Notes: generated from the sequence alone by a model not told the origin. Shown: positions 17,491-26,414, counted from the stretch's first letter. The stretch is DNA of 64,000 bases from Actinomycetes bacterium (GCA_023420415.1 JAEZWF010000042.1:62001-126000); one strand, 5' to 3'. Translations and numbers: made by a program.

Positions 17491-17739
17491 TCAGTCCAGG
17501 TAGTTCTCGACCGTCGACGCCGACCGCACCTGCGCGTCGTCCGGGTTCTCGCCGAACTCACGCCGCGCCCGCCGCTGCCGCAGCAGGTCCCAGCACTGGT
17601 CGAGCTCGACCTCGATCGCCTGGAGCCGCTGGTGCTCCTCGCCGGGCGTGATCTTGCCCTCGCCGAGCTGGCCCCGCAACGAGTGCTCCTCGTCGATCAG
17701 GCCCTGGATGCGCTGCTGGATGTCGGTGTCTTCAGCCAC
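17491..17739 (-). CDS. DUF2630 family protein
   Basis: 82 residues, highly charged and helical, covering DUF2630 end to end: IQGLIDEEHSLRGQL, then LQAIEVELDQCWDLLRQRRARREFGENP, and the C-terminal VENYLD. A coiled-coil hairpin is likely from residues 5 to 60. The protein has no catalytic signature. It converges on the MBL gene and is separate from its neighbours. The function is unknown. Confidence 0.88.
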   Translation of the reverse strand: MAEDTDIQQRIQGLIDEEHSLRGQLGEGKITPGEEHQRLQAIEVELDQCWDLLRQRRARREFGENPDDAQVRSASTVENYLD

Positions 17740-17791
17740 CAGCCCACTATGTCATCGCGGTGGCGGCGCGGCGAGTGGTGGAGCAGGGTGA

Positions 17792-17817
17792 CGGTATGCC
17801 GGGTGGCCGGCTCGGGC
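17792..17817 (+). repeat. Extended GTATGCCG interspersed repeat, intergenic copy
   Basis: These 26 bases are identical to 29739-29764 inside dnaX. They start with the octamer and continue with GGTGGCCGGCTCGGGC. A related copy is at 41016-41037. It sits in the 91-bp gap between DUF2630 and the Nudix-like gene. Confidence 0.8.
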
Positions 17818-17830
17818 TCTCGGTCGCGGC

Positions 17831-18253
17831 TCAGGTGTCAGGCCAGATCATGGACCACCGGGAGGCGAGCGCCTTGCGGGTGCGTGCGGTGAGCGCCAGC
17901 GCGACGATCTCGTCGATCGTCCACCACAGGGCCGGCGAGTCCTCACCGCGTCGTCGCAGCGGCTCGGCGCCGCACTCGAAGATCAGGTGCACGACGTGAC
18001 CGGTGTCCTCGACGACGCTGTCGAGGTCGATCACCTCCGCCCGGGTGGCCGGCACCGCTCCCGCGGCGACGACGAGCCGGCGCGCGGTCACGGCGGGGTC
18101 CTCCCCCACCGCGACGAGAGCCTGCGGCATACCCCACTGCTGGGGGTGCACCTGACGGACATGGTCGAGCAGGACGCGACGTTCCGGGTCGACCGCCAGC
18201 ACATGGACGGCGACCCGCGTGCCCGGCGTCGTGTCCACGACGGGTCCCGGCAT
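17831..18253 (-). CDS. Degenerate NUDIX-fold protein
   Basis: 140 residues from ATG 18253, chosen for the GGGGAG ribosome-binding site 6 nt upstream. The fold is Nudix-like: VAVHVLAVDPERRVLL, then QQWGMPQALVAVGEDP and ARRLVVAAGAVPATR. The helix that should read REXXEEXG instead reads RRLVVAAG, so the metal-binding glutamates are missing. It should not hydrolyse nucleoside diphosphates in the usual way and may be a binding or regulatory protein. A close reading of the codons shows no frameshift. Confidence 0.72.
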   Translation of the reverse strand: MPGPVVDTTPGTRVAVHVLAVDPERRVLLDHVRQVHPQQWGMPQALVAVGEDPAVTARRLVVAAGAVPATRAEVIDLDSVVEDTGHVVHLIFECGAEPLRRRGEDSPALWWTIDEIVALALTARTRKALASRWSMIWPDT

Positions 18254-18383
18254 CTTCGCTCCCCTGCATGTCGGCACGATTGATCCCTGCGGCGCGTGAA
18301 AGTGGACCTTTCAACGGCCCACGGGGGCCGATTGTGACGGAGCCTGCCGGGTTTGTCCTCGTGCACAAGGCTGAGGGGTTCGG

Positions 18384-18785
18384 TCAGGTGCGCGCGGTCT
18401 TGAGCTTGCGCCAGCCGCCGGCCCGGTTGTCGGCCACCAGCTGGCGCAGGAACGTCAGGAGCGGCTCGCGGCGGATGGGGTCACCTTCACGGAACCCGAT
18501 GGTGCGGGCCGTCTGGTTGTCGTGACCTGCGGTGATGAGGCCATCGGGGTCGGGGACGATGCCGCCGTCGTAGACGAAGAGGTTGAGGTGGTCCTTGGCC
18601 GACAGGAACGCGCAGACGTTGCCGTCGAGGACGAAGTAGGGCTGGACCGTCCGCTTGATGGTTTCCTGCAGCTGCGGATCCACCGCATGGATGAGATCGC
18701 GCAGCTCGCGGCACAGGTCGGCCTGCCACTGCGGCAGCGCGTCGATGTAGGCGTCGACGCGGGGGTCGCGGTCGTAGTCACTCAT
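18384..18785 (-). CDS. DUF1801 domain protein (YdhG/YdeI-like)
   Basis: 133 residues of the DUF1801 family: DAYIDALPQWQADLCRELRDLI at the N-terminus, IKRTVQPYFVLDGNVCAFLSAKDHLNLFVYDG in the middle, and a C-terminal lysine-rich end. The fold is a small alpha/beta domain linked to frataxin-like or iron-binding proteins in a few cases; here no metal site is obvious. It is followed by a 30-bp gap and the acyl-CoA synthetase on the same strand. Confidence 0.85.
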   Translation of the reverse strand: MSDYDRDPRVDAYIDALPQWQADLCRELRDLIHAVDPQLQETIKRTVQPYFVLDGNVCAFLSAKDHLNLFVYDGGIVPDPDGLITAGHDNQTARTIGFREGDPIRREPLLTFLRQLVADNRAGGWRKLKTART

Positions 18786-18815
18786 GCAGGGGCAGACCGG
18801 TGGGGCGCGCGGGAC

Positions 18816-20546
18816 TCATCGCTGGGAGCGCAGCTCGGGGAACTGGTCGTCGCGGAACTCCTGCGAGATGGACCGCCCCTCGTCGAAGGCGCGCTGCTCG
18901 CGGTCGCGCAGCTCGACCCGGCGGATCTTTCCCGAGATCGTCTTGGGCAGCTCGAAGAACTCGATCCGGCGCACCCGCAGGTAGGGCGCGAGGTGCTCGC
19001 GGGCGTACCCCAGGATGTCCTTGGCGGTGTCGGCGTCCGGCTCGTGACCGGCGGTGAGCGCCACGTAGGCCTTGGGCACGGCGAGCCGGGTGGGGTCGGG
19101 TGCCGGCACGACCGCGGCCTCGGCGACCGCCGGGTGCTCGATCAGCACCGACTCCAGCTCGAACGGTGACACCTTGTAGTCGCTGGCCTTGAACACGTCG
19201 TCGGTGCGCCCGATGTAGGTGATGTAGCCGTCCTCGTCACGCTGGGCCACGTCACCGGTGTGGTAGTAGCCGCCCGCCATGGCCTCGGCCTGACGCTCGT
19301 CGTCGCCGAGGTAACCAGTCATCAGGTTGACCGGGTGCTGGCTGAGGTCGAGGACGATCTCACCCTCGTCGGCCGGCTCGTTGGTGAGCGGGTCGACCAG
19401 CGCGACGGGGACACCGGGCATGGGCCTCCCCATCGAGCCCGGTTTGAGCGGTTCGCCGGCGATGTTGCCGATCTGCAGCGTCGTCTCGGTCTGGCCGTAG
19501 CCGTCGCGGATGGGCAGGCCCCACGCCTTCTCGACCTGGCTGATGACCTCGGGGTTGAGCGGCTCACCCGCCGCGAGCAGCTCGCGCAAGGCGCCTTTGC
19601 CTTCTGCCCCACCGAGATCCGACTGGATCAGCATGCGCCACACGGTCGGCGGCGCACAGAACGTCGTCACCTTTGCGCGTCGGATCTGCTCGAGCAGCGC
19701 GGCCGCGTCGAAGCGCGTGTAGTTGTAGACGAAGATCGTGGCCTCGGCGATCCACGGCGCGAAGAAGCAGGACCACGCGTGCTTGGCCCAGCCCGGTGAG
19801 CTGATCGCGAGGTGTACGTCACCGGGCCGAACCCCGATCCAGTACATCGTCGACAGGTGCCCGACGGGGTAGGACACCTGCGTGTGCTCGACGAGCTTGG
19901 GCTTACTGGTGGTGCCGGAGGTGAAATACAACAGGAGCGGATCCGTTGCGGCAGTGGTGGTTTCGAAAGGGTGACCTTCCACGGCATACGCATCGGCGAA
20001 GCTGTGCCAGCCGTCGGCCGAGCCGACGACGACCCGCACGTAGTCGCCGGGCACCTCGTCGAACTTCGCCGCGTCGCCCTCGCCCGCAACCACCACGCGC
20101 GCACCGCCGCGGTCGACGCGGTCACGCAGGTCCGCCGGACCGAGGGCCGCCGTCGTCGGCATCACGATGGCGCCGAGCTTGAAGACCGCGAGCATGGTCT
20201 CCCACAGCTCGACCTGGTTGCCGAGCATGAGCAGCACCCGGTCGCCCTTGCCGACGCCGAGCGACTCGAGCCAGGTCGCGACCTGGTCGGATCGCCGCAC
20301 GAGGTCGTCGAAGGTCAGCTTCTGCTCGGACCCGTCCTCCTCCACGATCCACAGCCCGGTCGCGTCGTTGCCGCGGGCGAACGCGTCGAACCAGTCGATC
20401 GCCCAGTTGAACCGCTCCCCCACGTCGGGCCACCGGAACTCGCGCACTGCGTCGTCGTGCCTGCCCGCGAGCGACACGAGGGTGTCGCGAGCTTCCCGGT
20501 ATGCCGTGGTGCTGGGTGAGGATGCGGTGGTCGCCGAGGGTGCCAT
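18816..20546 (-). CDS. AMP-forming acyl-CoA synthetase (medium-chain/MACS type)
   Basis: 576 residues from ATG 20546. Adenylate-forming motifs are in order: YFTSGTTSKPK (P-loop), GYGQTET, YHTGDVAQRDEDGYITYIGR with the hinge aspartate, and PKTISGKIRR with the catalytic lysine. The N-terminal fNWaiDWFDAFA segment is typical of medium-chain acyl-CoA ligases rather than acetyl-CoA synthetases. It activates a fatty or aromatic acid to the CoA thioester in the cytoplasm. It lies 13 bp downstream of the phosphofructokinase gene and is probably co-transcribed with it. Confidence 0.88.
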   Translation of the reverse strand: MAPSATTASSPSTTAYREARDTLVSLAGRHDDAVREFRWPDVGERFNWAIDWFDAFARGNDATGLWIVEEDGSEQKLTFDDLVRRSDQVATWLESLGVGKGDRVLLMLGNQVELWETMLAVFKLGAIVMPTTAALGPADLRDRVDRGGARVVVAGEGDAAKFDEVPGDYVRVVVGSADGWHSFADAYAVEGHPFETTTAATDPLLLYFTSGTTSKPKLVEHTQVSYPVGHLSTMYWIGVRPGDVHLAISSPGWAKHAWSCFFAPWIAEATIFVYNYTRFDAAALLEQIRRAKVTTFCAPPTVWRMLIQSDLGGAEGKGALRELLAAGEPLNPEVISQVEKAWGLPIRDGYGQTETTLQIGNIAGEPLKPGSMGRPMPGVPVALVDPLTNEPADEGEIVLDLSQHPVNLMTGYLGDDERQAEAMAGGYYHTGDVAQRDEDGYITYIGRTDDVFKASDYKVSPFELESVLIEHPAVAEAAVVPAPDPTRLAVPKAYVALTAGHEPDADTAKDILGYAREHLAPYLRVRRIEFFELPKTISGKIRRVELRDREQRAFDEGRSISQEFRDDQFPELRSQR

Positions 20547-20559
20547 GGCACCGACCCTG

Positions 20560-21759
20560 CTACGACTGGCCGATCTCGGCAAGGAGTTCGGTGAACCAGG
20601 GGGTCGTCGGGTCGAATGCCTTACCCCCCTTGATCCGGTCGAACTCGATCGCGCGCAGCTCGTCGCCGCGTTCCTCGTCCTGGCCCACGACACCGGAGTC
20701 GCCGCGCAGCGCCGCGCCCACGGCATACGTCGTGCACTCCTTGATGAGCGCGAGGTCGGCGGCGTTCGCCGCAGCCGACCGCGAGAAGTAACCGCTCTTC
20801 TGCACGAGCACCTTGTCGGCACCCAGCTGCTCGGCGAACTGCTTGGCGAACCACTGCCCCGGGTTGACCTTGTCGAGCTGCACGTGTCCGAACGGGTCAC
20901 GCGGCACCTCCTGGCCGTCGGCCTCCATCGCAGCCACGATCTCGGCGACGCCCGCGCCCTCGGAGATGAACAGGTTGACGCCGTCGTGCTCGTCCATGAT
21001 GCCGCGCAGTCGCTCCGCCTCGGCCGAGATGTCGAACGGTCGCTCGGGGATGAACACGCCGTGCACGTCCCAGTTGACCGGTGAGTTCTCAAGCCAGTCA
21101 GCGAAATCCGCGCCCTTGACCCAGTCGTGGTGGGCGCGCGCCGTGGCCGCCGTCAGCCAGCCGCAGTTGCGACCCATGACCTCGTGGACGATGAGCATGC
21201 GCGGGTTGGCGGAGTGCTCGGCGATGACGTTGCGCGCGAACACCGCCCCCTGCTCGGCGGCCGTCCACGCCCCGAGGGACTGGCGGATCGGGATGACGTC
21301 GTTGTCGATCGTCTTGGGCAGGCCGACCACCGTGAGCTGGTAGTCGTGGCGTCGCAGGTATGCCGCGAGGTCGGCCGCGGTGCCGTTGGTGTCGTCACCG
21401 CCGATGGTGTGCAGCACGTCGACGCCGTCGCGGGTGAGCTGCTCGGCGGCCACCTGCAGCGGGTCCTGCCCGGCCTGCACGAGCCCGCGCTTGACCAGGT
21501 CGTCGACGTTGGTGAGCTTGACGCGACTGTTGCCGATGGGACTGCCGCCGAACGCGTGCAGCTTGTGCGCGGAGGCGCGCACCGCATCGGTGACCTCCAC
21601 CGAGTCGCCGGTGAGCAACCCGGCATACCCGTTGCGGTAGGCGAGGATTCGCACGTCCGGCGCGACCTCGGTGTAGCGCTCGATCAGCCCGCCGACGGCG
21701 GACGACAGGCAGGGGGCGAGCCCACCAGCGGTGAGCAGGGCAACGGTCTGGACAGCCAC
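20560..21759 (-). CDS. pfp: 6-phosphofructokinase, PPi-dependent type
   Basis: 399 residues. GGDDTNGTA replaces the ATP-enzyme GGDGS/T loop, and PKTIDND replaces PGTIDND; both changes are the known signatures of pyrophosphate-dependent enzymes. EVMGRNCGWLTA is the fructose-6-phosphate site. It phosphorylates fructose 6-phosphate reversibly in glycolysis. The phosphate-donor assignment rests on these two motifs. It is first in a two-gene unit with the acyl-CoA synthetase. Confidence 0.88.
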   Translation of the reverse strand: MAVQTVALLTAGGLAPCLSSAVGGLIERYTEVAPDVRILAYRNGYAGLLTGDSVEVTDAVRASAHKLHAFGGSPIGNSRVKLTNVDDLVKRGLVQAGQDPLQVAAEQLTRDGVDVLHTIGGDDTNGTAADLAAYLRRHDYQLTVVGLPKTIDNDVIPIRQSLGAWTAAEQGAVFARNVIAEHSANPRMLIVHEVMGRNCGWLTAATARAHHDWVKGADFADWLENSPVNWDVHGVFIPERPFDISAEAERLRGIMDEHDGVNLFISEGAGVAEIVAAMEADGQEVPRDPFGHVQLDKVNPGQWFAKQFAEQLGADKVLVQKSGYFSRSAAANAADLALIKECTTYAVGAALRGDSGVVGQDEERGDELRAIEFDRIKGGKAFDPTTPWFTELLAEIGQS

Positions 21760-21814
21760 GGGTCCAACTCTGCCGCACCGGGGCCGCGGCTCGCTGCCCC
21801 AGTCCCAGATGTCG

Positions 21815-22684
21815 TCAGTTCGAGCAGGGGCGAGCCACGGTCGGCGTCACCGGCTTGGGCCGCGGCGGCAGCGGCGGCACGTCGGTCTCCGGCACCAGCG
21901 TCTCGAACTTGTTGCCGATCACCAGGTCGACGGAGGCGTCGGTGCGTGCGTCCTTGACCAGCTCGGCCTCCGGCACGTGCCCCTTGAGCAGGGCAGCATT
22001 GAGGTCACCCTGCTCGCCATACCGGATCACTGCCGTGCCCAGCTGCATGGTGCGCAGTGGGTCGTTGGCGACGTCCTTGACCTTGAAGCCGCGCGCCTTG
22101 ACCTGGTCCGCCACCGTCTTGGCGAAGCCGGTCTTCCACGTCGTGTTGTAGACGTTGACCGTCACCTCGGACGGGATGGGCGCCAACCGCGGCGGCACCG
22201 GGACCATCTCCTTGTAGCCCAGCCCGATCACGACGTCGACGGACGTGCCGACCCGGCCGTCCTCGAAGAGCTTGGCGCCGGGGATCTGGGTCTGCGCGAG
22301 CAGCGCCTGGTCCAGCCCCTTCGGGCCGTAGTGGACGACCGCGGGCTGGGTGACGTACCAGGACTTGGGGGCGTTGCTGATGCCGACGATCTTGAATCCG
22401 CGCTTGCCGAGGCCGGCCGCGACGTCGGACGCCACGCCCTGCTTGCCGGTGGCGTTCATGACGTTGACGGTGAAGGAGCTGCGCGCCGGAGCCGGCACCA
22501 CCTCGGGGGTGCACGCGGGCTTGGGCGGGGCCGGGGTCAGCAGACCGCTGGAGTATGCCGCGGTGATGCTCGCGGTGCCCAGGAGGACTCCCGGGATGGT
22601 CACGAAGAGGAGGATCTGGCGCAGTCGCTTCTTGCGCCAGATCTGGATCGGTGTGAGGTTCTCGTCCTTCATGTCGGCCCCCAT
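21815..22684 (-). CDS. Membrane-anchored protein with two LytR_C domains
   Basis: 289 residues from ATG 22684, with AGGAG 5 nt upstream. A cytoplasmic N-terminus (about 25 residues), one membrane helix (LLFVTIPGVLLGTASITAAY), and two tandem LytR_C domains outside: VNVMNATGKQGVASDVAAGL and VNVYNTTWKTGFAKTVADQV. Each ends with a SVDVVIG or SVDLVIG strand. LytR_C domains accompany wall-polymer ligases but this protein lacks the LCP catalytic domain. A single-domain paralogue is at 57893. The role is probably in the envelope, otherwise unknown. Confidence 0.85.
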   Translation of the reverse strand: MGADMKDENLTPIQIWRKKRLRQILLFVTIPGVLLGTASITAAYSSGLLTPAPPKPACTPEVVPAPARSSFTVNVMNATGKQGVASDVAAGLGKRGFKIVGISNAPKSWYVTQPAVVHYGPKGLDQALLAQTQIPGAKLFEDGRVGTSVDVVIGLGYKEMVPVPPRLAPIPSEVTVNVYNTTWKTGFAKTVADQVKARGFKVKDVANDPLRTMQLGTAVIRYGEQGDLNAALLKGHVPEAELVKDARTDASVDLVIGNKFETLVPETDVPPLPPRPKPVTPTVARPCSN

Positions 22685-22702
22685 TGAGCTCCTGTTCTTC
22701 GA

Positions 22703-22726
22703 GTCACAATCGTCACATCAGTCACA
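22703..22726 (-). promoter_or_regulatory. Three tandem GTCACA boxes with exact 9-bp period
   Basis: GTCACA occurs at 22703, 22712 and 22721, in the leader of the double LytR_C gene, 19-42 bp before its start. Evenly spaced direct repeats like these are used by OmpR-family response regulators; similarity to MtrA boxes is noted but unproven. Confidence 0.4.
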
Positions 22727-22736
22727 GCGGCAACAC

Positions 22737-22753
22737 GCCGGCGGCGCGCCGGC
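22737..22753 (-). terminator. GC-rich hairpin downstream of the asd-like gene
   Basis: GCCGGC (22737-22742) and GCCGGC (22748-22753) form a short self-complementary stem with loop GGCGC, about 55 bp past the asd-like stop. There is no clear T-run, so termination is tentative. Confidence 0.35.
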
Positions 22754-22806
22754 ATTCCGGTTCGTCACCGAGTCGTGACGCTTCCGTGCCCCCACACCCG
22801 CCAAGG

Positions 22807-23895
22807 TCAGGCCGTGACGAGCTCGCGGGCCACGAGCTCGGCGACCTGCACCATGTTGAGCGCCCCACCCTTGCGCAGGTTGTCGCCACAGATGAAGAAG
22901 TCGAGGGTGTTGGGGAAGTCCAGGGCCTGCCGCAGCCGGCCGGCGAACCGCGGGTCCGAGCCGACCGCGTCGGTCGGCGTGGGGAACTCCAGGCTCTCGG
23001 GATCGTCGAGCACGACCACCGCCGGAGCCTCGATCAGCGCCTGGCGGGCCTTGTCGACGTCGATGCGGCGGGCGAAGGTCGCGTGCACCGCCACCGAGTG
23101 GCTCGTCACCACCGGCACGCGCACGCAGGTCGCCGAGACCTTGAGCTCGGGCAGCCCGAGCACCTTGCGGGTCTCGTTGCGGATCTTGAGCTCCTCGGTG
23201 GTCCAGCCGTCCTCGTCGGCCCGGCCGATCCACGGCACCACGTTGAGCGCCAACGGGGCCGGGAACGGCGAGTCCGACCCCAGCTCGGACTCGATGAGCC
23301 TGCGGACGTCACCGGGCTGGTGTCCCAGCTCGCGGTGCCCGGCCACCACCTCGACCTCGTCGAAGAGCCGCGCCATCCCGACCCGGCCCGCACCGGAGGC
23401 CGCCTGGTAGGACGCGACCACCAGCTCGGTCAGCTCCCACCCGGCGTGCAGCACGCCCAGGGCGTCGATCATGGTCAGCACCGTCGCGCCCGGGTTGGCG
23501 ATGATGCCCTTGGGACGGTTGCGGATCTGTGCGGGGTTCACCTCGGGGACCACCAGCGGGATGTCCGGGTCGCCGCGCAGGGCCGAGCTGTTGTCGATGA
23601 CCACGGCGCCGCGGTCGGCCGCGATCGGCGCCCACGCGGCGGCCACCTCGGCGGGCAGGTCGACCAGCGCGATGTCGACCCCGTCGAAGAACGCAGGGGT
23701 GAGCTGCTGCACCTCCACCGTGCGGCCGAGGACGGTCAGCACCGTGCCGACGTCCTCTGGTGCCGCACAGGCCCGCACCTCTCCCCAGATGTCCTCGCGC
23801 ATGGCGAGGACCTGCTGGGTGACCCGCCCCACCGCGCCGGTCGCCCCGACCAGGGCAAGGGTCGGGCGCGCGCCGGACGAGGCGAGGGAGGTCAC
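22807..23895 (-). CDS. Aspartate-semialdehyde dehydrogenase homologue lacking catalytic Cys
   Basis: 362 residues from a GTG overlapping the lysC stop (GTGA). The fold is clearly Asd: [37 protein letters not shown], and RVPVVTSHS with the general-base histidine. The active-site cysteine is replaced: where Asd has ANPNC this protein has ANPGA (Ala137, codon GCG). The NADP loops are also changed (RSxG to APEDVG; FSAGG to VDLPA). Substrate-binding residues (KIRNETRK) are kept. It is likely a non-catalytic paralogue, so a true asd should exist elsewhere. Confidence 0.88.
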   Translation of the reverse strand: MTSLASSGARPTLALVGATGAVGRVTQQVLAMREDIWGEVRACAAPEDVGTVLTVLGRTVEVQQLTPAFFDGVDIALVDLPAEVAAAWAPIAADRGAVVIDNSSALRGDPDIPLVVPEVNPAQIRNRPKGIIANPGATVLTMIDALGVLHAGWELTELVVASYQAASGAGRVGMARLFDEVEVVAGHRELGHQPGDVRRLIESELGSDSPFPAPLALNVVPWIGRADEDGWTTEELKIRNETRKVLGLPELKVSATCVRVPVVTSHSVAVHATFARRIDVDKARQALIEAPAVVVLDDPESLEFPTPTDAVGSDPRFAGRLRQALDFPNTLDFFICGDNLRKGGALNMVQVAELVARELVTA

Positions 23896-24413
23896 CGCCC
23901 GGTGCCTCCGTAGACCACGGCTTCTCCCTCGGACGAGTCCAGCCCGAAGGCGGTGTGGACGGCGCGCACGGCGTCGTCGAGCACCTCGGTGCGGGTCACG
24001 ACGGAGATGCGGATCTCGGAGGTGGAGATCATCTCGATGTTGACGCCGGAGTCGGCGAGCGCCTTGAAGAAGGTCGCCGAGACACCGGGGTGCGAGCGCA
24101 TGCCGGCCCCGACGAGCGACAGCTTGCCGATCTGGTCGTCGTACTGCAGCGAGGCGAACCCGACCGACTCCTGCACCTTCTTCAACGCGTCGAGTGCGGT
24201 GCGGCCGTCGGACTTGGGCAGCGTGAACGAGATGTCGGTCAGGCCCGTCTCCGTGGCGGAGACGTTCTGCACGATCATGTCGATGTTGACCTCGGCGTCG
24301 GCCAGGGTCTGGAAGATCTCGGCGGCCTTGCCGGTCTGGTCGGGCACGCCGACGACGGTGATCTTGGCTTCGCTGCGGTCGTGGGCGACACCGGCGATGA
24401 TCGGGGCTTCCAC
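23892..24413 (-). CDS. lysC: Aspartokinase beta subunit from an internal start within lysC
   Basis: In frame within lysC, a GTG at 24413 is preceded by GAAGGAGACACC, a strong ribosome-binding site with good spacing. Translation there yields 173 residues holding only the two regulatory ACT domains. This matches the known alpha/beta gene-in-gene arrangement of C. glutamicum lysC (beta about 172 residues), where the beta chain binds lysine and threonine in an alpha2beta2 enzyme. The site is seen in the sequence; its use is inferred from the family. Confidence 0.7.
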   Translation of the reverse strand: MEAPIIAGVAHDRSEAKITVVGVPDQTGKAAEIFQTLADAEVNIDMIVQNVSATETGLTDISFTLPKSDGRTALDALKKVQESVGFASLQYDDQIGKLSLVGAGMRSHPGVSATFFKALADSGVNIEMISTSEIRISVVTRTEVLDDAVRAVHTAFGLDSSEGEAVVYGGTGR

Positions 24414-25160
24414 GGTGTCTCCTTCGGGGTGGTCCGTGACGATGGTGCCCTCCTTCGCTGAGAAGGAGCTGCGGACGTGGATCGGGATGTCGAAGCGGCG
24501 GGCGTACTCGACGCTGCGCAGGTGCAGCACCTTGGAGCCGGATGCCGCGAGCTCGAGCATCTCCTCGTTGGTGATGGTCGAGATCTTCCGGGCCGTCGGG
24601 ACCACGCGCGGGTCGGCGGTGAAGACACCGTCGACGTCTGTGTAGATCTCGCACACGTCGGCCTTCAGGGCGGCTGCGAGTGCAACCGCGGTCGTGTCGG
24701 TGCCACCGCGACCGAGCGTGGTGATCTCCTTGGTGTCCTGGCTGACGCCCTGGAAGCCGGCGACGATGACGATGTGGCCCTTGTCGAGCGCCTCGGTCAC
24801 GCGACCCGGGGTCACGTCGATGATGCGCGCCTTGCCGTGGCTCGCGTCGGTGATGACGCCGGCCTGGCTGCCGGTGAACGACCGCACGGAGTAGCCGAGG
24901 TCGTGGATCGCCATGGCCACCAATGCCATCGAGATGCGCTCGCCTGCCGTGAGCAGCATGTCCATCTCGCGCGGCGGCGGCTGCGGGCTCACCTCGTTGG
25001 CGAGGTCGAGGAGCTCGTCGGTGCTGTCGCCCATGGCCGACACCGCGACGCAGACGTCGTTGCCGGCGCGCTTGGCCTCGGCGATCCGCCGCGCCACGCG
25101 CTTGATGCTGGCCGCGTCGGCGAGCGAGGAGCCGCCGTACTTCTGGACGACGATCGGCAC
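23892..25160 (-). CDS. lysC: Aspartokinase (alpha subunit, full length)
   Basis: 422 residues, matching LysC of corynebacteria and mycobacteria (421). [13 protein letters not shown] starts the kinase domain, with [18 protein letters not shown] for substrate and ATP binding and [12 protein letters not shown]. Two ACT domains at the C-terminus (from about residue 265) give feedback inhibition by lysine and threonine. It makes aspartyl-phosphate, first step to lysine, threonine, methionine and diaminopimelate. The stop overlaps the asd-like start. An internal start gives a separate beta subunit. Confidence 0.96.
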   Translation of the reverse strand: MPIVVQKYGGSSLADAASIKRVARRIAEAKRAGNDVCVAVSAMGDSTDELLDLANEVSPQPPPREMDMLLTAGERISMALVAMAIHDLGYSVRSFTGSQAGVITDASHGKARIIDVTPGRVTEALDKGHIVIVAGFQGVSQDTKEITTLGRGGTDTTAVALAAALKADVCEIYTDVDGVFTADPRVVPTARKISTITNEEMLELAASGSKVLHLRSVEYARRFDIPIHVRSSFSAKEGTIVTDHPEGDTVEAPIIAGVAHDRSEAKITVVGVPDQTGKAAEIFQTLADAEVNIDMIVQNVSATETGLTDISFTLPKSDGRTALDALKKVQESVGFASLQYDDQIGKLSLVGAGMRSHPGVSATFFKALADSGVNIEMISTSEIRISVVTRTEVLDDAVRAVHTAFGLDSSEGEAVVYGGTGR

Positions 25161-25282
25161 GGTGGAACTCCCGGAAGGTGGCGCGGTGGTGACAGCGCGG
25201 TCAGTCTAACCGTGGCTCACCTGCCGAGACGCAGGGGTCGTATGCCGGACGGCCGGCTCTGCGACCGCGTCACCTCAGGGCC

Positions 25283-25798
25283 CTACCCGGGACGCCGTCG
25301 ACGGTGGGCCGAGAAGAGGACCAGCGTGAAAAGCCACAGGAACGGGGCCCCCGCACCCAACACGATCGCGAACACGAGCCAGCGCCCGCGCCCGTCATAG
25401 GACAGCAGGATGCTCTCGACCCCGGGAGCTGCCTGGCAGGTCACAGCCTCACCGGCCCGCCACCCATCGGCCACACGCCCGATCCGCATCCACTCCTGTC
25501 CCTCGTGGGAGATCCGCTTGCCGCTGTAGTCGCCAAAAACCGCGCCGCTGTCCGCCCGGCACGAAGGCGGGTTCTCGCGGTCAGGTGACGGCGCGGCATA
25601 CACCTCGATGTCTGCGCCCTCACCGCCCATGACCGATCCCTTGATCGTCACCGGTCCACCCACGGTGCCGCTGCCGAGAAAGGACCGCGACCCCTGCGAC
25701 GCCGCGACGCCGAACACGACGGCCAACACGGTGACGACTACGGCAGCCACAAGGGCCATGGACCGGTAACGACTGGAAGTCACGGCAAGACGGCTCAT
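25283..25798 (-). CDS. Uncharacterised membrane protein with an extracytoplasmic domain
   Basis: 171 residues from ATG 25798. One helix at residues 15-40 (MALVAAVVVTVLAVVFGVAA), about 85 residues outside, and a second helix near the C-terminus (WLVFAIVLGAGAPFLWLFTLVLF) ending in an RRRRPG tail. The outer part contains two cysteines (PPSCRAD and VTCQAAPG) that could form a disulfide. It resembles the DUF3592-type layout but I cannot assign a family. It is the last of three minus-strand envelope genes. Confidence 0.6.
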   Translation of the reverse strand: MSRLAVTSSRYRSMALVAAVVVTVLAVVFGVAASQGSRSFLGSGTVGGPVTIKGSVMGGEGADIEVYAAPSPDRENPPSCRADSGAVFGDYSGKRISHEGQEWMRIGRVADGWRAGEAVTCQAAPGVESILLSYDGRGRWLVFAIVLGAGAPFLWLFTLVLFSAHRRRRPG

Positions 25799-25829
25799 GG
25801 CGAGCGATCCTCGATGGGCGCCGAGCCCC

Positions 25830-26414
25830 TCAACGGGTGACCGGGACTGTGACCGCCGCGAACGGCTCCATCCGCACCTCGACCTCACTCACGTCATCTG
25901 GCAGTTCGGCATACAGTGCGCTGTTGATTCGCGGCTCGGCGTAGGCGGAGCTCAGGCGCGTGCACACGCAGGACTGTCGACCGCGAACGCCCGCCGTGTC
26001 CACGCTGTAGACCTTCTTCGCCTTGGCGTCGACCAGAGTGGGCTGCTGCTCCCAATCAGAGGCGCGGCCCACATACATGGAGCCTTCATCAGCGCTGAGG
26101 GCCTTGACCCAGTACATGAGGACTGTCCCAGTGGACGTGGATCGGACACTGGCGACGTTCAGCTCCAGCTCACTGGGCGCGGCAGCGAACTCAGGAGTGA
26201 ACTTGGCTTTGGACGAACCCACGGAGGCGGGCATCTGGTAACCGAGCACCTCGTCGACGGACCTGCCCTGTGGGGTGCTCGAGCTCGACGACGATCCACC
26301 GGAGGAACCAGGAGAAGAGCCGGACGGCCTCTCGTCTGCGGACCCGGTGCAGCCGGCCAAAAGTAGGGCTGTGCACGCAACGACGGCAGCGAGCGCAACT
26401 CGGGTGGAGCTCAT
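25830..26414 (-). CDS. Lipoprotein with CxC domain, paralogous to the next gene's N-terminus
   Basis: 194 residues. A signal peptide ends in the lipobox LLAGC, so the mature protein is lipid-anchored. A Ser/Gly-rich linker (residues 25-48) precedes a domain of about 140 residues. That domain contains the SCVCT motif and the strand pattern LYAELPDDVSEVEVRMEP...VTVPV. The same features appear in the OmpA-like protein encoded immediately upstream (VCVCS and LYSVTPALPEGVDKVSVFL...DIPV), so the two domains are homologous. Start and stop overlap by one base. The function is unknown. Confidence 0.75.
   Translation of the reverse strand: MSSTRVALAAVVACTALLLAGCTGSADERPSGSSPGSSGGSSSSSSTPQGRSVDEVLGYQMPASVGSSKAKFTPEFAAAPSELELNVASVRSTSTGTVLMYWVKALSADEGSMYVGRASDWEQQPTLVDAKAKKVYSVDTAGVRGRQSCVCTRLSSAYAEPRINSALYAELPDDVSEVEVRMEPFAAVTVPVTR

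Noticed and set aside
25161..25282. Lysine riboswitch upstream of lysC
   Set aside because: The leader is too short (about 120 bp) and I see no L-box core; the only structure is a GC-rich stem overlapping an octamer copy.
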